A stretch of 64,000 nt of DNA from Lysinibacillus xylanilyticus (GTDB lineage Bacteria > Bacillota > Bacilli > Bacillales_A > Planococcaceae). Location: contig NZ_LFXJ01000005.1 in assembly GCF_001183605.1 (NCBI RefSeq), forward strand, positions 744,001 to 808,000, written 5' to 3'. Shown here piece by piece: positions 61,441-64,000 of the stretch. The translations under genes were made by a program, and so were the position numbers. Each line of letters starts with the position of its first letter. Positions within the stretch are counted from its first letter, which is position 1. The notes under the pieces were generated by a model that did no database searches, was not told the DNA's origin, and saw only the letters and a list, made by a program, of their open reading frames with translations.

Positions 61441-62328
61441 GTGGATATTAAACAATTACAATATTTTATTGCAGTTGCGGGGCAAATGAATTTCTCGAGG
61501 GCGGCTGAAAAACTGCATATTTCTCAGCCTTCTCTAAGTAATGCTATTAAAAAATTAGAACAAGAAATTGGATCACCTTTACTTGAAAGAAATACGAGAA
61601 ATCTTCAATTAACGGAAGCAGGCGAGCTTTTATATGAACGAGCAAAAGTTATATTGAAAAACATGGAAGTTTTAAAAATAGAAATGGATGAGGTAATTGT
61701 ACGTGGCACAAGCGAAATAACGATAGGGGTTATGGAGTCGATTATGCATTGGCTACCAAAAGTCATTACGGAGTATAAAAAGGAATATCCACAAATGATG
61801 ATTCATCTAGTAGATATTTTAGGAAGTAAGCGTGTCGAAAAATCCCTCAAAAGTTATAAAACCCATTTAATTATTACAAATCAGATCATGGATGATGAAG
61901 AACTAGAAGTTAACTGCATATATGAAGAGCGACTTGTAGCCGTTTTACCATTAAATCATCCATTAGCGGCGAAGGAGAAACTGACCATCGCTGATTTAAG
62001 TGATGAGCCATTTATTATTAGTACAGAGGGCTTTCAAACGAGACATGATATTCTAGATGCATTTGAAAAGGCTGACCAAAACATTAATATCCAATTTGAA
62101 ATTGAACGTTTTGAAACGGCTGTATCTCTCGTTCGTGAAAATTTAGGGATTACCATTCTACCAGAAAATTATTTAAAAGGTCCTACAGCAAAAACTATTG
62201 CACAAAAAGAAATAGACTGTCCCAACTTACGACGAAATGTTTATGTAGTGTATTTAAAAAATCGACATCTTCCTTTGGCTATTCGTCAATTGCTTACTGA
62301 TATTATAAAGATAGGTGAAACGCTTTAG
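61441..62328 (+). CDS. LysR-family transcriptional regulator
   Basis: A 295-residue regulator: N-terminal helix-turn-helix (MNFSRAAEKLHISQPSLSNA), linker helix and a substrate-binding domain from about 90. GTG 61441 follows AAGGGGG. It is divergent from hutG-gltS with a palindrome between, so it probably controls that operon in response to glutamate or a histidine breakdown product (inference). Confidence 0.92.
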   Translation: MDIKQLQYFIAVAGQMNFSRAAEKLHISQPSLSNAIKKLEQEIGSPLLERNTRNLQLTEAGELLYERAKVILKNMEVLKIEMDEVIVRGTSEITIGVMESIMHWLPKVITEYKKEYPQMMIHLVDILGSKRVEKSLKSYKTHLIITNQIMDDEELEVNCIYEERLVAVLPLNHPLAAKEKLTIADLSDEPFIISTEGFQTRHDILDAFEKADQNINIQFEIERFETAVSLVRENLGITILPENYLKGPTAKTIAQKEIDCPNLRRNVYVVYLKNRHLPLAIRQLLTDIIKIGETL

Positions 62329-62423
62329 GATATGGAAAAACTTAAATGAGCAAGGTTGAAAAAAGCAATCGTATTCCTGATTATGTTACGTAGAAAAGTG
62401 AAGTGAAGATTGATTTGATTGAG

Positions 62424-62462
62424 AAGAGTAACTTCTTTGAATGAGAAGTTACTCTTTTTTTT
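62424..62462 (+). terminator. Terminator after the lysR-type gene
   Basis: AAGAGTAACTTCT pairs with AGAAGTTACTCTT, followed by T-run. Confidence 0.95.
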
Positions 62463-62489
62463 ATCCTACTTATCGTTTTTTTAGACTTA

Positions 62490-62575
62490 CCAAGAAGAAC
62501 TGGCTCATCGGACGCCCCCCAAGAAAGCGCCCAGTCGGAACGGAAATCAACCACACGTTATGTAAAAAACGCTAT
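62490..62575. repeat. GC-richer intergenic element of Bacillaceae type
   Basis: CGGACGCCCCCCAAGAAAGC, then GCCCAGTCGGAACGGAAATC and AACCACAC stand out by GC content. From memory, similar stretches recur between genes in Bacillaceae genomes. There is only one copy in this window, so its repeat nature is not shown here. Confidence 0.4.
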
Positions 62576-62755
62576 TCTGATCTGACGATACATATTATGG
62601 AAAAATAGTTTTTCGAATTGAATTATATTATTGTAATGAGATTTTATATCCACTCAAAACAATATCTTAAGTATGAATTTTCTTTATAATTCAAATTTTT
62701 GTTTAATAGACATTGATTTACAAGAAATATAGCGGTAACATTTAATGTAAGAATA

Positions 62756-62773
62756 AAAATGAATATTCATTCA
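62756..62773. promoter_or_regulatory. FadR-like operator before the acyl-CoA dehydrogenase gene
   Basis: AAAATGAATATTCATTCA matches the Bacillus FadR box TGAATGANTANTCATTCA except at the first two bases, and contains the palindrome AATGAATATTCATT. Confidence 0.65.
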
Positions 62774-62810
62774 TTTATCATTTTGATGTTCAAATAAAGG
62801 GGGCTTTTTT

Positions 62811-64000
62811 ATGAACTTTTCTTATAGCGAAAAAGTAGTAGAACTTCAAGAGAAGCTGACAAATTTTATGGAACAATACATTTATCCAAATGAGGCAGTG
62901 TTTGCTGCACAGGTAGAGGCAATGGAGGATCGTTGGGGAGCGATTCCACCAATTATGGAGGAATTAAAGCACAAGGCAAAAGAAGCGGGCTTATGGAATT
63001 TATTTTTGCCGGATAGCGAATATGGTGCAGGTTTGGCGAACTTAGAATATGCACCTTTATGTGAAATTATGGGACGCTCTTTACTTGCTCCTGAAGTGTT
63101 TAATTGCAATGCGCCAGATACGGGAAATATGGAGGTGCTTGTGCGTTACGGCTCAGAACAGCAGAAAAAACAGTGGTTAGAGCCGTTATTACGTGGAGAA
63201 ATACGTTCCTGCTTTGCAATGACTGAGCCTGCAGTCGCGTCAAGTGATGCAACTAATATCGAAGCAAGTATTGAACGTGATGGCGATTTTTATATTTTAA
63301 ATGGACATAAGTGGTGGACAACAGGAGCTGGGGATCCTCGCTGTAAAATCGCAATTTTTATGGGAAAACATAAAGATTCTACAGCGCCTATCCATGAGCA
63401 ACAGTCGATGATTTTAGTGCCTATGGATACACCTGGAGTAAAAATAGAGCGTATGCTTACGGCATTTGGCTATGATCACGCACCTGAAGGTCACGGTGAG
63501 GTGACATTTACTAATGTTCGAGTACCTGTTGAAAATATATTGTGGGGAGAAGGAAAAGGCTTTGCAATTGCGCAAGGACGTTTAGGGCCAGGTCGTATCC
63601 ATCATTGTATGCGTCTTATTGGAGCCGCTGAACGTGCATTAGAGGAAATGTGTGTGCGTGTACAGGGGCGACACGCCTTCCATCGACCACTCGCAGACCA
63701 AGGTGTAATGCGTGAGCGTATTGCGGAGTCCCGTATAGATATTGAGCAGGCAAGACTACTAACGCTAAAGGCAGCGTATATGATGGATACAGTAGGAAAT
63801 AAAGAGGCGAAAGCAGAAATTGCTATGATCAAAGTAGTGGCGCCAAATATGGCATTGCGAGTTATCGACCGAGCAATTCAAGCATTCGGTGCTGCTGGGG
63901 TAGGGACTGATACGACGCTTGCGGCACAATGGGCAAATTCTCGAACATTACGATTAGCAGATGGACCAGATGAAGTGCATCGTAACACTGTTGCCAAGCT
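62811..64000 (+). CDS. Acyl-CoA dehydrogenase (partial, runs off the window)
   Basis: The first 396 residues of an acyl-CoA dehydrogenase of the long, ACAD10/11-like type. Seen: [20 protein letters not shown] (FAD/substrate loop), [15 protein letters not shown], then [20 protein letters not shown] with [10 protein letters not shown], and [32 protein letters not shown] near the end is the usual C-terminal signature, so only a few residues are missing. It oxidises acyl-CoA in beta-oxidation with FAD. AAAGGGGGC precedes ATG 62811. A FadR-like box lies 38 bases upstream, so control by long-chain acyl-CoA is likely. Confidence 0.95.
   Translation, partial: MNFSYSEKVVELQEKLTNFMEQYIYPNEAVFAAQVEAMEDRWGAIPPIMEELKHKAKEAGLWNLFLPDSEYGAGLANLEYAPLCEIMGRSLLAPEVFNCNAPDTGNMEVLVRYGSEQQKKQWLEPLLRGEIRSCFAMTEPAVASSDATNIEASIERDGDFYILNGHKWWTTGAGDPRCKIAIFMGKHKDSTAPIHEQQSMILVPMDTPGVKIERMLTAFGYDHAPEGHGEVTFTNVRVPVENILWGEGKGFAIAQGRLGPGRIHHCMRLIGAAERALEEMCVRVQGRHAFHRPLADQGVMRERIAESRIDIEQARLLTLKAAYMMDTVGNKEAKAEIAMIKVVAPNMALRVIDRAIQAFGAAGVGTDTTLAAQWANSRTLRLADGPDEVHRNTVAK

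Overview
The window looks like a chromosomal stretch from a low-GC, spore-forming Gram-positive bacterium of the Bacillales. Genes have strong GGAGG-type ribosome sites, many start at TTG or GTG, and there are many hairpin-plus-T-run terminators. A KinB-like kinase, UvrX/YolD, CadC/CadA, a MocR regulator and a FadR-like box all fit. Lysinibacillus or a close Planococcaceae/Bacillaceae relative is my inference; there is no rRNA marker here to prove it. I see no rRNA, tRNA or CRISPR array.

Layout. 0-3.5 kb: a BlaR1-like membrane peptidase with tandem C-terminal repeats, a DUF998 membrane protein and a DUF1878 protein. 3.8-9.85 kb: a metal region with a PepSY membrane protein, a frameshifted cupredoxin, a methyltransferase and the cadC-cadA cadmium/zinc efflux operon with two operator palindromes. 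A decayed duplicate of the cadA/methyltransferase tail lies at 5.5 kb. 10-13.5 kb: a LexA-type UvrX translesion polymerase operon and the remains of a second copy. 13.6-24.5 kb: an AT-rich accessory block that reads as a defence island. It holds a RelA/SpoT-domain protein with a broken upstream partner, a 655-aa protein with a Cap4-like nuclease start, a Fic protein with an altered motif, and a 1259-aa nuclease-STAND ATPase resembling Avs antiphage sensors.

24.5-44 kb: ordinary genes (VanW, EamA exporter with a divergent MocR regulator, sporulation-type kinase, LytTR-DUF3021 pair, CPBP protease, acetyltransferases, MerR, SUFU, deoxyribosyltransferase, YbjQ) mixed with gene fragments and an IS110 element. 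The IS110 element carries a plausible bridge-RNA segment. 44-51 kb: a run of small modifying-enzyme genes (phosphotransferase, nucleotidyltransferases, acetyltransferase, two Nudix hydrolases, histidine phosphatase). They are separated by copies of one short palindrome; two genes end inside it. The same palindrome, with or without an attached terminator hairpin, recurs elsewhere in the window.

51-64 kb: steadier chromosome, with a WYL regulator, a MORN-repeat/AAA+ fusion, a TetR-DUF3995 unit with matched operators, a D,D-carboxypeptidase, an SH3b polysaccharide deacetylase, the hutG-gltS operon with a divergent LysR regulator, and an acyl-CoA dehydrogenase that runs off the end behind a FadR-like box.

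Many genes here are broken by single in-frame stops or by shifts in A/T runs. Some of this is real decay (fragments, duplicates), but isolated homopolymer shifts could be sequencing error.
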